Counted from the stretch's first letter, positions 46,216-56,243 are shown. The stretch: DNA of 64,000 nt from Gammaproteobacteria bacterium (GCA_013003115.1 JABDLF010000002.1:68186-132185); one strand, 5' to 3'. Numbers and translations: made by a program. The notes: generated by a model from the letters alone, not told the origin.

Positions 46216-49092
46216 TTATTTAAGCCGACCGTGGCACTGCTTGAATTTTTTGCCCGATCCGCACGGACACGGTTCGTTCCTGCCAATCTTGCGCTCAGTG
46301 CGCACAAACGGCTGAGCCTGTTCAGTCGCCTGCCGAGGCGCCGGCGCTGAGGCCGTCATACTCGGAGCCGCCGCATGTCTGGCCTCGCCCGGACGAGCCG
46401 AGCGGCGCTGCTTCTCGACGGCCTCGACATCCTCTTCGCTGCGAATCTGCACTTTCGAAAGAATGCTGATCGTGTCGTGTCGCGCACGATCGAGCATGGC
46501 AACAAACATTTCGAAGGCCTCGCGCTTGTACTCCTGCTTGGGATTTTTCTGAGCGTAGCTGCGAAGATTTATCCCCTGCCTCAGATAGTCCATGGCGGCG
46601 AGATGCTCTTTCCAGTGCATGTCCAGCTGCTGCAGCATGACTGCTTTCTCGAAATGACGCATGGTCGGCGCGCCGATCATTTCGACTTTGTCCTGGTAGG
46701 CTTTTTGAAGCAGCGCCTGAATCCTGCTGCGGAGTGATTCCTCGTGCAGCGAATCGTCGGCATCGAGCCACGCCTGAATATCCGCCTCGAGACCAAACTC
46801 TCTTTCCAGTGCCTGGCTGAGCCCGGCGACATCCCAGAGTTCTTCGACGCTTCCTCGAGGAATGTATTCATCGATCAACGCGTCAGCCGTCTCTGCACGG
46901 TCTTCTTCAACCCATTCGGAGACGTCATCTTCCGTCATTAACTGATTGCGTTTCAGGTATACGACCTTGCGCTGATCGTTGGCCACATCGTCGTATTCGA
47001 GCAGATTCTTGCGCATATCGAAGTTATGCGCCTCGACTTTGCGCTGCGCGCGCTCTATCTGCCTGCTGAGCAGATTACTTTCTATGGCTTCGCCGGACTT
47101 CATGCCCACCCGGGCAAGCAGCGCCTTGGAACGCTCCGGGTCGCCAAATATCCGCATCAGCGAGTCTTCCATGGACAGATAGAAACGGCTCGACCCGGGA
47201 TCACCCTGCCGGCCGGAGCGCCCGCGCAGCTGGTTATCGATGCGCCTGGACTCATGCCGCTCCGTACCGATGATATGCAGCCCGCCCGCGGCTAGCACTT
47301 CTGCGTGGCGCGCTTCCCACTCGCTGCGTATGGTCTGACGCTTCGCTTCGTCATCGTCAGCGACTTTTGCAAGCTCGGCATCGAGACTGCCACCTAGCAC
47401 AATGTCGGTACCACGGCCCGCCATGTTGGTCGCTATAGTGACCCGCCCTGGCCGCCCGGCCTGGGCCACAATTTCCGCCTCTCGCTCGTGCTGCTTCGCG
47501 TTCAGAACCTCGTGCGAGATGTTGCGCTTCTTGAGGACACCGGACAGCAGTTCGGAAGTCTCGATGGAAGTTGTGCCCACGAGCACCGGCTGGCCGCGCG
47601 TGACGCAGTCTTTTATGTCATCAATGATGTTCTTGTACTTGTCCTCGGCGGTCAGGTGAACGAGGTCAGCGCGGTCGTCGCGAACCATGGGCCTGTGCGT
47701 CGGGATCACCACGACCTCAAGGCCGTAAATCGTCTGAAACTCGTAGGCTTCCGTATCGGCGGTACCGGTCATACCAGAGAGCTTCTCGTACATGCGGAAG
47801 TAGTTCTGGAACGTGATCGACGCGAGCGTCTGATTCTCGCTGCGCACCGCCACACCCTCTTTCGCCTCTACCGCCTGGTGCAAGCCGTCCGACCAGCGCC
47901 GGCCCGGCATCGTTCGCCCGGTAAACTCATCCACGATTACAACTTCGCCGTCCTTGACTATGTATTCCACGTCGCGCTTGTACAGCACCTGGGCACGCAG
48001 GGCGGCGTTGAGGTGATGCATGAGACTTATATTGGCAGCATCATAGAGCGTGTCATCATGGCCAATGAGTCCGGTCTCTTTGAGTATCTTCTCTACCCTT
48101 TCCTGGCCTTCCTCGGAAAGATGCACCTGCTTGGATTTTTCGTCAGCAGTGAAGTCTGCGGGCTCGACCAGACGTGCAACCGGCGCCTCGCCCTCTTCGC
48201 CTGTCAGCACCAGGTCTTTATCGAGATCGGCCGCCCGCGCGCGTGCCGCGCCGATCGCCATTACCTCCCCGCTTGATGCTTTTTCATCGCGCAGCTCGAC
48301 TTTGTCCGCCTCAATGTCTTCGTTTCGCGGAGCGCCCGGAAACTTGTCGGCGCGCAGCTGCGGAGTGATGGCATTCATCTTCTCGTACAGCTCTGTGCTG
48401 TCTTCCGAAGGCCCGGAGATGATCAGCGGTGTGCGGGCCTCGTCGATCAGAATAGAGTCGACTTCATCGATAATCGCGAAGGACAGTTCCCGCTGTGCCT
48501 TGTCGTCTGCGCGGAACGCCAGATTGTCGCGCAGGTAATCAAAACCAAACTCGTTGTTGGTGCCATACACGATATCCGACGCATAAGCTGCTCGCTTTTC
48601 CGCGGGCTCGAGACCCGCTTTGATCACGCCTACCGTCATACCGAGAAAACGATAGATCGGCCCCATCCAGTCGGCGTCGCGCTGCGCCAGGTAGTCGTTA
48701 ACCGTGACAATATGCACACTCCCACCGGACAGCGCATTGAGATAGGCCGCCAGTGTCGCAACCAGGGTCTTGCCTTCGCCGGTGCGCATTTCAGCAATCT
48801 TGCCCTGGTGCAGGGCGATGCCGCCGACGAGCTGTACGTCAAAGTGACGCATTCCGAGCGTACGAACCGACGCCTCGCGCACCGCCGCAAAGGCGTCCGG
48901 CAGCAAATCGTCCAGGCTTTCACCATCCGCGAACCTTTTCCGCAACGTCTCGGTTCTTGCGCGCATCTCGTCGTCGCTGAGTCCCTTCAGGGAATCTTCG
49001 ATATCGTTTGCGCGTGCGACCTGCTTTGCGTACTTGCGCAGCAGCCTCTGGTTACGGCTGCCAAAAATGCTGGCAAGAAATTTTTGCACCAT
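46216..49092 (-). CDS. secA: Preprotein translocase ATPase SecA
   Basis: 958 aa from the ATG at 49092. The open frame runs on upstream, but [20 protein letters not shown] is the family N-terminus. Walker A is [11 protein letters not shown] and the DEAD-type box is [16 protein letters not shown]. The C-terminus ends with the SecB- and zinc-binding motif [18 protein letters not shown]. It drives protein export through SecYEG. The upstream leader contains a TATAAT box and a stable hairpin. E. coli places secM in this leader; no secM-like gene is seen here. Confidence 0.97.
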   Translation of the reverse strand: MVQKFLASIFGSRNQRLLRKYAKQVARANDIEDSLKGLSDDEMRARTETLRKRFADGESLDDLLPDAFAAVREASVRTLGMRHFDVQLVGGIALHQGKIAEMRTGEGKTLVATLAAYLNALSGGSVHIVTVNDYLAQRDADWMGPIYRFLGMTVGVIKAGLEPAEKRAAYASDIVYGTNNEFGFDYLRDNLAFRADDKAQRELSFAIIDEVDSILIDEARTPLIISGPSEDSTELYEKMNAITPQLRADKFPGAPRNEDIEADKVELRDEKASSGEVMAIGAARARAADLDKDLVLTGEEGEAPVARLVEPADFTADEKSKQVHLSEEGQERVEKILKETGLIGHDDTLYDAANISLMHHLNAALRAQVLYKRDVEYIVKDGEVVIVDEFTGRTMPGRRWSDGLHQAVEAKEGVAVRSENQTLASITFQNYFRMYEKLSGMTGTADTEAYEFQTIYGLEVVVIPTHRPMVRDDRADLVHLTAEDKYKNIIDDIKDCVTRGQPVLVGTTSIETSELLSGVLKKRNISHEVLNAKQHEREAEIVAQAGRPGRVTIATNMAGRGTDIVLGGSLDAELAKVADDDEAKRQTIRSEWEARHAEVLAAGGLHIIGTERHESRRIDNQLRGRSGRQGDPGSSRFYLSMEDSLMRIFGDPERSKALLARVGMKSGEAIESNLLSRQIERAQRKVEAHNFDMRKNLLEYDDVANDQRKVVYLKRNQLMTEDDVSEWVEEDRAETADALIDEYIPRGSVEELWDVAGLSQALEREFGLEADIQAWLDADDSLHEESLRSRIQALLQKAYQDKVEMIGAPTMRHFEKAVMLQQLDMHWKEHLAAMDYLRQGINLRSYAQKNPKQEYKREAFEMFVAMLDRARHDTISILSKVQIRSEEDVEAVEKQRRSARPGEARHAAAPSMTASAPAPRQATEQAQPFVRTERKIGRNEPCPCGSGKKFKQCHGRLK

Positions 49093-49126
49093 GGATCCTC
49101 TCAGCTGCGCGCTTGCCCTGCGCACA

Positions 49127-49168
49127 AAGGCGGCCCTCAGGGACCGCCTTGAAAAAACGGGCATTATA
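49127..49168 (-). promoter_or_regulatory. secA -10 box and leader hairpin
   Basis: The minus strand has a perfect TATAAT (49168-49163), and no good -35. About 12 bases after it comes TTTTTT and then an imperfect stem AAGGCGGTCC/GGGCCGCCTT around CTGA (49150-49127), followed by TTTGTG. The secA ATG lies about 35 bases further. The hairpin may modulate secA expression, but this is inferred from structure only. Confidence 0.45.
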
Positions 49169-49274
49169 AAACATATGAGGGCCGGTTCGCCGGCAGTAAG
49201 GCAGTAAGTTGGGGACGAATCAGGGCATTTCAAACGCGCCCATGGTGATTCGGATCGGGGCTAAAGGCCTGGAA

Positions 49275-50201
49275 TCAGCCGTTATCCTCTACATAGCTAA
49301 GCGGATTGACCACTTTGCCGTCGCGCAGGACTTCAAAGTGGAGGTTTGGCCCCGTCGCGCGACCCGTCGAGCCCATCAGGGCAATCACCTGGCCCTTCTC
49401 GACGCGGTCTCCAACGGCCACGAGATTTTCGCGGTTGTGCGCGTAGCGGGTAACAAAGCCATTGCCGTGGTTAATTTCCACCAGCTTGCCGAAACCAAAA
49501 CGATTGTCGGACCAGGTCACGACGCCAGCGGCCACGGCAACCACATCGGCACCATCACGACCGGCAAAGTCGACGCCCTTGTGCCGCGCTTTGCGGCCCG
49601 TGAAGGGATCCGTCCGTATGCCAAAGAATGATGAAATATATCCGGATTTAACCGGCCGGCCAGCCGGATGCACCTGCTCGCGCAGATTGCGATCCATAAG
49701 CATGTTCTCAAGTACCGCCAGCTGCCTTTCGCGATCGCTTACCTTGCGATCGAGATCACCAAGCATAGCCACGAGGTCGGGCACATCGGTGCCCGCGAGT
49801 TCTATGCCGGGTTCCGGGCCGCCCTGGGCCGGTGGAATACTGAAATCAAATTCGCCGTCTTCCAGACCCGCCATGCCTGTCAGGCGCCTGCCGAGCGCAT
49901 CCAACCTGATCACGTGCGCCTGCATCTGACCAAGTCTCACGGAAAGCGCGTCAAGTTTTTCCTGCGCGATTCGCCGCGCATCGGAAATCTCGCGCGCCTG
50001 CTCGTCAAGCTGGCCTTTAAAACTCACAAGACTTTCTTCCGGCGTCGGCTCCACGTACCGGGCGGCGACTTCATAGCCGGCATAAAACGCACCGCCCAGA
50101 AGGGCAAGCAAAGAAGCAGCCAACAAAAGTTTCCACGGCAGGTAGCCGAGGTCCAAGCGCCGCGTCCTGCCGTTGACAGGTGAAAGTAAAATAACGTTCA
50201 T
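49275..50201 (-). CDS. M23-family (LytM) envelope protein, HxH motif altered
   Basis: 308 aa. One hydrophobic anchor (about 24-44) exposes the rest to the periplasm. A coiled coil spans about 60-105. The M23 domain spans about 185-300, with ligands His207 and Asp211 (HKGVDF), His255 (YAHN) and His288. The HxH motif reads GPNLHFEV, so Asn286 stands where most active enzymes have His. Active members cut peptidoglycan peptide bonds; this change may weaken or abolish activity, as in EnvC- or NlpD-type activators. The gene sits between lpxC-dciA and secA as in Pseudomonas, and its leader carries a c-di-GMP-I riboswitch. Confidence 0.85.
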   Translation of the reverse strand: MNVILLSPVNGRTRRLDLGYLPWKLLLAASLLALLGGAFYAGYEVAARYVEPTPEESLVSFKGQLDEQAREISDARRIAQEKLDALSVRLGQMQAHVIRLDALGRRLTGMAGLEDGEFDFSIPPAQGGPEPGIELAGTDVPDLVAMLGDLDRKVSDRERQLAVLENMLMDRNLREQVHPAGRPVKSGYISSFFGIRTDPFTGRKARHKGVDFAGRDGADVVAVAAGVVTWSDNRFGFGKLVEINHGNGFVTRYAHNRENLVAVGDRVEKGQVIALMGSTGRATGPNLHFEVLRDGKVVNPLSYVEDNG

Positions 50202-50310
50202 AAACCTACTGACTCGCTGCCCTTGGGCACCCCATCCGTTCGAATTTTTTTTCGCCGGTCAGTCTGGTGACGCAGCGCCCCGAGGCACCGCCACGACCCT
50301 AAAGTCGGGC

Positions 50311-50410
50311 CGACTCGCTGCGGTAACCCCGCTGTCCCTGACTCAAAAGCCCTGGATCGGTGGCTTTGCGTCCCCGCCTCACGGAGGGTTTGCCTTGAAT
50401 TCACAGGTCG
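50311..50410 (-). promoter_or_regulatory. Cyclic-di-GMP-I (GEMM) riboswitch in the leader of the M23 gene
   Basis: Read on the minus strand, the sequence has GGCAAACC (50394-50387), a stem-loop with a GTGA tetraloop, GGGACGCAAAGCC, a variable second hairpin, and AGCGGGGTTACCG (about 50333-50321). These are the conserved GEMM-I aptamer elements in order and spacing, as in the Vibrio cholerae Vc2 aptamer. CGAC/GTCG could close the outer stem. The aptamer ends about 110 bases before the M23 ATG. No terminator with a U-run follows, so control may act on translation or on another structure. Confidence 0.85.
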
Positions 50411-50472
50411 ATCATGATGCATCAAGGCACCCGCCATGATCAAGAACTTAACGAATTAAGTAGCATCCGCCG

Positions 50473-50784
50473 ATGTCAGAAACGCCAAAACCCGCCAAAT
50501 TGGCCGAATTGCTCGCCTCCGGAGGTCAGAATCTGGGGCGCCTGCTTGCGCGAACCCGCGACCTCGAGGCCCTCACGGGCAAGGTTCGGGCCGCTCTGCC
50601 GGCACCGGACGCCGACCATGTGGTCGCAGTAAGCGCCAGCGGGCACGAGTTGGTGGTCACGGTGGATTCGGCGGCCTGGGCGGCGCGCCTGCGATTCAGT
50701 GAGCCGGCAATCCGGGCTGCCGTCGGTCAGTCGGCCGAAGACAGGAAACTGGTGGTCAGGGTTCGACAGCCGGCCGTGCCGTAA
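50473..50784 (+). CDS. dciA: DciA family protein (DUF721), replicative helicase loader
   Basis: 103 aa. DUF721/DciA proteins recruit the replicative helicase DnaB to the origin in bacteria that lack DnaC. Visible are an N-terminal helical part (LAELLASGGQNLGRLLARTR), a hydrophobic core strand (ELVVTVDSAAWAARLRFSEP) and a short tail. It is divergent from the M23 gene and converges on lpxC, the same place as in Pseudomonas. The family name is secure; the role is by analogy. Confidence 0.82.
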   Translation: MSETPKPAKLAELLASGGQNLGRLLARTRDLEALTGKVRAALPAPDADHVVAVSASGHELVVTVDSAAWAARLRFSEPAIRAAVGQSAEDRKLVVRVRQPAVP

Positions 50785-50812
50785 ACGTATCCTGAAGCAG
50801 GGCCGCAGAAAT

Positions 50813-51724
50813 TCAGGCAGCGACGACCGGGCTGGTGTAGGACACCGGGGCAACCTGAGAATCAGCAAAGCTGACAACCTCAAAAGCGCTTTCCGTAGCA
50901 AGTAGCTTTCGCAGCAAGGCATTGTTGAGACCGTGCCCGGACTTGAAAGCGCGAAACTCTCCAATCAGCGTATGCCCTACAAGATAAAGGTCTCCGATTG
51001 CGTCGAGCATTTTGTGTTTGACGAACTCGTCTTCGTAGCGCAAGCCGTCGTCGTTCAAGACACGAAAATCGTCGAGGACGATCGCGTTGTCCATCGTGCC
51101 ACCCAATGCAAGATTGTTTGATCGCATCATCTCGAGATCGCGCGTGAATCCAAAGGTGCGCGCACGGCTGACTTCTTTCAGGTAAGCGGTTGTTGAAAAG
51201 TCCATGATCGCGGACTGGGAGTGACGCTTGAATACCGGGTGATCAAACTCGATCTCAAAATCGAGTCGGAATCCCTCATGCGGCAGCAGTTCTGCCCACT
51301 TGTCGCCGTCCTCCACCCGAATGGTCTCGCGGATGCGCAGAAACTTCTTTGCCGCCTTCTGCTCCTCAATCCCGGCAGACTGCAGCAGAAACACAAAGGG
51401 CCCGGCGCTACCGTCCATAATCGGCACCTCGGCGGCACTGACATCGACGTAGGCGTTGTCAATTCCGAGGCCTGCGAATGCGGACATCAGGTGCTCTATG
51501 GTTGAGACTTTCGCCTCCCCCGCCTCGATGACCGTGCCGAGCATCGTCTGTCCGACACTGAGCGCCGTCGCCGGAATATCCACCGGGGGATCAAGATCCA
51601 CGCGCCTGAATATTATTCCCGAATCAGGCGCCGCGGGCCGCAGGGTCATGAAGACCTTGTCGCCGGTGTGCAGGCCTATACCCGTCGCCCTGATTGAATT
51701 TTTTAATGTTCTTTGTCTGAGCAT
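50813..51724 (-). CDS. lpxC: UDP-3-O-acyl-N-acetylglucosamine deacetylase LpxC
   Basis: 303 aa, normal length. It catalyses the committed step of lipid A synthesis and uses zinc. Zinc ligands lie in [20 protein letters not shown] (His) and [14 protein letters not shown] (His and Asp), and the catalytic His is in FKSGHGLNN. It follows ftsZ, as usual at the end of the dcw cluster. The 246-base gap between lpxC and ftsZ contains no gene I can support; it probably carries the lpxC promoter. Confidence 0.96.
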   Translation of the reverse strand: MLRQRTLKNSIRATGIGLHTGDKVFMTLRPAAPDSGIIFRRVDLDPPVDIPATALSVGQTMLGTVIEAGEAKVSTIEHLMSAFAGLGIDNAYVDVSAAEVPIMDGSAGPFVFLLQSAGIEEQKAAKKFLRIRETIRVEDGDKWAELLPHEGFRLDFEIEFDHPVFKRHSQSAIMDFSTTAYLKEVSRARTFGFTRDLEMMRSNNLALGGTMDNAIVLDDFRVLNDDGLRYEDEFVKHKMLDAIGDLYLVGHTLIGEFRAFKSGHGLNNALLRKLLATESAFEVVSFADSQVAPVSYTSPVVAA

Positions 51725-51970
51725 TTAATTACCCCGAAGCTAAACTTCACGTGCGAAGAGGGGGTCGGCTCTGGAGGAAACAGACCCACCTCTCGACACG
51801 CGTGCCAACACCCCGCGCTCTTGGCAACGATTTCGACGCGTGGCGCCAGCCTGCCCTGTTAGACGCTGATCGAGAGCAAAAATCAGCGCGCAACGGTATC
51901 ACAGCCCGGGAACCAATCACAACTACATGATTCTTAAGCATAAATACCTGGCAAGGCCCGTCTTCCGCCC

Positions 51971-53119
51971 TCAGTCCGCCTGCCTGCGCAGGAACGCCGG
52001 GATATCCAAAAGCTGCTCGCTGGGTGCAGCCGGCACGATATTGTCGCCCACGGCTCGCTGCTGCTGACGCTGCACGGTTGGCTTCTCCAGGTCTGAATAG
52101 TTGACCTCACCGCCGCTGCCCTTGCGGACTACGCGCATGCTCGGCTGCTGACGCTGCCCTGCCGGCAGGCCAATTCCTGTGGCGACGACGGTTACACGGA
52201 TGCTGTCGGCCATCTCGTCATCGATAACCGTACCCACGACAACGGTCGCGTCGTCCGAGGCAAACTCGCGGACAGTTTCACCAACTTCCTGGAACTCGCC
52301 AATGGACAGATCCGGTCCCGATGTCACGTTGACCAGGATGCCCTTGGCCCCTGAGAGGTTTATGTCCTCGAGCAGTGGGCTGGAAACGGCAGCCTCCGCG
52401 GCCTCCCGCGCACGATCCTCACCGAGCGCCGCGCCGGTGCCCATCATTGCCATTCCCATCTCCGCCATCACGGTACGAACGTCTGCGAAATCAACGTTGA
52501 TCAATCCCGGGCAGGTAATCAGTTCAGCGATGCCCTGCACTGCGCCCTGCAGGACCTGGTTGGCTGAACGGAAGGCGTCCAGCAGTGTCGTATCAGGGCC
52601 CAGAACGGTGAGCAGCTTCTGGTTTGGTATGGTGATCAGCGAATCACAGTAGCGCGCGAGTTCCGCAATACCCTGATCAGCAATCGAGCCGCGTTTCGCG
52701 CCTTCGACGCCGAAAGGCTTGGTTACGACGGCCACGGTCAAAATACCGAGTTCCTTAGCCACCTGAGCGACGACGGGGGCAGCGCCGGTTCCCGTACCAC
52801 CGCCCATGCCTGCGGTGATAAAGAGCATGTCACTGCCCTCGATCACCTCGATGATGCGATCCCTGTCTTCCATCGCGGCCTGGCGTCCGATCTCGGGATT
52901 GGCGCCCGCTCCCAGACCCTTGGTGATATTGCAGCCTATTTGCAGGCTGGTTTTCGCCATGTTGTTTTTCAATGCCTGGGCATCCGTGTTCGCGCAGATG
53001 AAGTCCACGCCTTCGATGCCCTGCGAAACCATGTGAGAAACAGCGTTTCCGCCGCCACCACCCACGCCGATCACCTTGATGATCGCATTTTGACTATATG
53101 AGTCCATTAGTTCGAACAT
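51971..53119 (-). CDS. ftsZ: Cell division protein FtsZ
   Basis: 382 aa from the ATG at 53119, preceded by a strong GGAGG site nine bases upstream. An upstream in-frame start exists at 53146, but MFELMDSYSQNAIIKVIG is the family N-terminus. The tubulin signature GGGTGTGAAPV and the C-terminal peptide LDIPAFLRRQAD, which binds FtsA and ZipA, are both intact. It forms the division ring. ftsA ends 44 bases upstream. Confidence 0.97.
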   Translation of the reverse strand: MFELMDSYSQNAIIKVIGVGGGGGNAVSHMVSQGIEGVDFICANTDAQALKNNMAKTSLQIGCNITKGLGAGANPEIGRQAAMEDRDRIIEVIEGSDMLFITAGMGGGTGTGAAPVVAQVAKELGILTVAVVTKPFGVEGAKRGSIADQGIAELARYCDSLITIPNQKLLTVLGPDTTLLDAFRSANQVLQGAVQGIAELITCPGLINVDFADVRTVMAEMGMAMMGTGAALGEDRAREAAEAAVSSPLLEDINLSGAKGILVNVTSGPDLSIGEFQEVGETVREFASDDATVVVGTVIDDEMADSIRVTVVATGIGLPAGQRQQPSMRVVRKGSGGEVNYSDLEKPTVQRQQQRAVGDNIVPAAPSEQLLDIPAFLRRQAD

Positions 53120-53163
53120 TTGTCTTTCCTCCAGATTTGAAGACAATCAAGTCACTTAAAAAA

Positions 53164-54399
53164 TCAAAAATTTCCCTGAAACCACGCTTTCATGCGTTCC
53201 CAGACCTCAGCAAGGCCGCCGCTCAGCTGTGACTCAGCTGCGATCCTCGAATAGTTTTCCAGCCCGTACAGCAACAGGCCGACGCCCGTTGCGTGGATAG
53301 GATTGCGCACAACCTCGACGAGTCCCGCGACGTGCTGCGGCACACCCAGGCGCACCGGCATGTGGAACACTTCCTCCGCAAGCTCCACAGCCCCTTCCAT
53401 CTTCGCGCTGCCGCCGGTTATAACCACGCCGGCCGCAATTAACTCCTCGAAACCGCTGCGCCGCAGCTCGTCCCTGATCAGGGTGAAAAGTTCTTCGTAG
53501 CGCGGCTCGACAATTTCTGCGAGGGTCTGGCGCGCGAGGCGCCGGGGCGGTCGGTCGCCCACGCTCGGCACTTCTATGGTTTCGTCCGGGTTGGCAAGCT
53601 GCGACAGCGCGCATGCGTATTTCATCTTGATTTCTTCCGCATACTGCGTCGGCGTCCGCATGGAAATCGCAATGTCGTTGGTTACCTGGTCGCCGGCGAT
53701 GGGAATGACGGCGGTATGCTGGATAGCGCCACCTGAGAAAACAGCGATGTCGGTAGTACCGCCACCAATATCAACCAGGCACACACCAAGTTCTTTCTCG
53801 TCCTCGGTGAGGACCGCGAAACTCGACGCCAGCTGCTCAAGGACAATGTCCTCAACCTGTAGCCCACACCGCTGCACGCACTTGATAATGTTTTGCGCCG
53901 CGCTCGCGGCTCCGGTCACCATGTGCACGCGCGCCTCCAGGCGTACGCCCGACATGCCGATGGGTTCCTTGATACCTTCCTGCTGATCGATGACAAATTC
54001 CTGCGGCAGGATATGCAGGATCTTCTGATCAGCGGGAATGGCCACGGCTCGCGCTGCATCGATAACACGGTCGACATCGCCGGCGGTAACCTCTTTGTCG
54101 CGAATCGCCACGATGCCGTGGGAATTCAGGCTGCGGATATGGCTGCCTGCAATGCCCGCATAGATTGAGTGAATCTCGCAGCCCGCCATAAGCTCGGCTT
54201 CTTCGACGGCCCGCTGAATGGACTGCACGGTAGATTCGATATTTACAACCACGCCTTTCTTGAGGCCGCGCGAAGGGTGGCTGCCAATGCCTATCACTTC
54301 GATACCGTCGTCATCGCCGACCTCACCCACAATGGCGACCACCTTCGACGTCCCTATATCGAGGCCGACAATCAGTTTCTTTTCCGCTTTCTTGGTCAT
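53164..54399 (-). CDS. ftsA: Cell division protein FtsA
   Basis: 411 aa. Actin-like ATPase that ties FtsZ to the membrane. The start segment LIVGLDIGTSKVVAIVGEV and VDIGGGTTDIAVF are the phosphate-binding motifs. The C-terminal amphipathic helix that binds membrane is visible as VWERMKAWFQGNF. The gene directly abuts ftsQ, with its ATG next to the ftsQ stop. Confidence 0.97.
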   Translation of the reverse strand: MTKKAEKKLIVGLDIGTSKVVAIVGEVGDDDGIEVIGIGSHPSRGLKKGVVVNIESTVQSIQRAVEEAELMAGCEIHSIYAGIAGSHIRSLNSHGIVAIRDKEVTAGDVDRVIDAARAVAIPADQKILHILPQEFVIDQQEGIKEPIGMSGVRLEARVHMVTGAASAAQNIIKCVQRCGLQVEDIVLEQLASSFAVLTEDEKELGVCLVDIGGGTTDIAVFSGGAIQHTAVIPIAGDQVTNDIAISMRTPTQYAEEIKMKYACALSQLANPDETIEVPSVGDRPPRRLARQTLAEIVEPRYEELFTLIRDELRRSGFEELIAAGVVITGGSAKMEGAVELAEEVFHMPVRLGVPQHVAGLVEVVRNPIHATGVGLLLYGLENYSRIAAESQLSGGLAEVWERMKAWFQGNF

Positions 54400-55278
54400 T
54401 CAGATCGACTCTCTTGCTGCTGGCTCAATCGCATTGAAAGGCGCGCCGGGCCACCCGGCTGTCAAGGCAGCTGCCGCACCTGTTGAACTCGAAATTTCCT
54501 GCCCGCCGGATTCCCGCTGTGGCTGCTGACCTTCCCTCCACGCGATGGCGAAGCCGTTGCTGTAGCGCATGTCGATGTACTTGACGCGCGCCTGCAAATC
54601 CTGAATCCGGGGAACCACGACGTCGGCGAGGCGCAGCAGTCGCTGCCGTGTCTGCTGGCGCCCGAGTCGAATCTGCAGACCGCCGCCCAGCGTAATGTCC
54701 CAGGCTCCTCGTGCGCCGAGTCGCAGAGATCTCACGTCTAAGCCGAGGGGAGTAATCAGCCGATGGACCTCAAGATAGCGCTGAGCAACCCGCCATTCGC
54801 TGCCATCGGGACCACTAAGGCCCGGCAACTCGGGTAGCTCATAACGCGCCGCGGAAATGAACAGCTCCCCGCGCGTATTCAGGAGGCCTTTTTCGCCCCA
54901 GCGTGCCGCCGCAACCTGCTCGGTAATGGTCACCCTGAGCTGCGCCGGAAACGCCCGTTCGACCCTTGCTCTATCAACCCACGGCAACGCCTCTGCGGCA
55001 GCTCGCACCGCATCAAGCTCGACGGCGATAAAGCCCGCGCCGTCAAACTCTGCGAGGGCCGCTCGCACGTCCAGCTCTGTCACACGCTGTCCGCCACCGT
55101 TCACTTCGATCACCACGGGCCGGTCGAGGAGCCGCCCCAGGCCAGCAACCGTTGCGGCAAGCGTCAAGACGACAAAACTCACCACCGCGATAGCCCGCCA
55201 CGGAAGCGGTTTGCGCTCAACCGCAGGGGGGCGTGAGCGATTAACTCGTGCGTTGCGCTTCTTGATGATCGTGCTCAT
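54400..55278 (-). CDS. ftsQ: Cell division protein FtsQ
   Basis: 292 aa from the ATG at 55278, which overlaps the ddlB stop (ATGA). A longer in-frame start exists upstream within ddlB. A basic cytoplasmic N-terminus (IIKKRNARVNRSRP) precedes one transmembrane helix (about 32-54). A POTRA domain follows (VIEVNGGGQRVTELDVRAAL) and then the beta domain that contacts FtsB and FtsL. FtsQ bridges early and late division proteins. Confidence 0.93.
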   Translation of the reverse strand: MSTIIKKRNARVNRSRPPAVERKPLPWRAIAVVSFVVLTLAATVAGLGRLLDRPVVIEVNGGGQRVTELDVRAALAEFDGAGFIAVELDAVRAAAEALPWVDRARVERAFPAQLRVTITEQVAAARWGEKGLLNTRGELFISAARYELPELPGLSGPDGSEWRVAQRYLEVHRLITPLGLDVRSLRLGARGAWDITLGGGLQIRLGRQQTRQRLLRLADVVVPRIQDLQARVKYIDMRYSNGFAIAWREGQQPQRESGGQEISSSTGAAAALTAGWPGAPFNAIEPAARESI

Positions 55279-56243
55279 GCGCTGGCCCCGCTGCCCGAAT
55301 GATCCAGACTGGTTTCGAGGATTTGCCAAGCCAGTTCGTCGAAATCGGCACCTGCGGCTTGCGCCGCCATCGGCACGAGGCTGTGACTTGTCATGCCAGG
55401 GATGGTGTTCACTTCGAGGAACAGCGCTTTATCACCATCCAACAGGAAATCGACCCGGCCCCAGCCGGCGGCGTCTACGGCGCGGAACGCGCGCATCGCC
55501 AGTGCGCCAAGCGCGTCTTCGCGGGGCTCACTGAGACCGCTCGGGCAAAAGTAGCGCGTGTCGTCGCTGAAGTACTTCGCCTGGTAGTCGTAAAAGCTGT
55601 TGTCGGTCTCAATGCGGATGATGGGCAGCACGCTCTCGCCAACAACCGCGGCCGTGTATTCGTCGCCACTGATCCACTGCTCGGCGAACACCGTGTCGTC
55701 CAGTTTCGCCGCCGCTCGCCACGCGGGAACCAGCTGATCCGGCGTATCCACTTTGCTAAGCCCGACGCTGGAACCTTCGTTGGCAGGCTTGATAATCAGT
55801 GGCAGCCCGATTTCGCTGACAGCGCGCTCGCAGTCCTGAGAGTTCGACAGGACCTGGTAGCGCGGCGTGCTGAGCCCGCTGCCTTCCAGCAGCATCTTTG
55901 TCCGAAGTTTGTCCATCGCCAGCGCCGACCCGAGAACGCCGCTGCCGGTAAAAGGAATGCCGAGATGCTGCAGGGCGCCCTGTATGCTGCCATCCTCACC
56001 GCCGCGGCCATGCAGCGCGATCCACGCACGATCAAATCCCCCGGCCATCAGCTTGACGAGCACGTCTTCTTTTGTGTCCACCGCGCGGGCATCAACGCCG
56101 CGTCGTTTCAAAGCGTCAAGTACGGCGCGTCCTGTCATCAGGGAAATCTCTCGCTCCGCAGAGCGACCACCAAGCAGCACGGCAACGCGGCCGAACAAGC
56201 GTGCATCGGATACTCTTGCGCTGGCCAGCTGACGCGTGATCAT
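55275..56243 (-). CDS. ddlB: D-alanine--D-alanine ligase
   Basis: 322 aa, ATP-grasp fold. It makes the D-Ala-D-Ala dipeptide of peptidoglycan. The N-terminus carries VAVLLGGRSAEREISLMTG, and KPANEGSSVGLSKV and EVNTIPGMTSHSLVP are the ATP- and substrate-binding parts. The start overlaps the murB stop and the stop overlaps the ftsQ start, both as ATGA. Confidence 0.95.
   Translation of the reverse strand: MITRQLASARVSDARLFGRVAVLLGGRSAEREISLMTGRAVLDALKRRGVDARAVDTKEDVLVKLMAGGFDRAWIALHGRGGEDGSIQGALQHLGIPFTGSGVLGSALAMDKLRTKMLLEGSGLSTPRYQVLSNSQDCERAVSEIGLPLIIKPANEGSSVGLSKVDTPDQLVPAWRAAAKLDDTVFAEQWISGDEYTAAVVGESVLPIIRIETDNSFYDYQAKYFSDDTRYFCPSGLSEPREDALGALAMRAFRAVDAAGWGRVDFLLDGDKALFLEVNTIPGMTSHSLVPMAAQAAGADFDELAWQILETSLDHSGSGASA

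Noticed and set aside
50205-50270. Terminator that would complete a transcriptional riboswitch for the M23 gene
   Set aside because: In the direction of transcription the run after the small stem is A-rich, not T-rich; the T-run reads on the other strand.
51747-51941. Small minus-strand frame between lpxC and ftsZ
   Set aside because: No ribosome site and no recognisable protein features; the stretch more likely holds the lpxC promoter.
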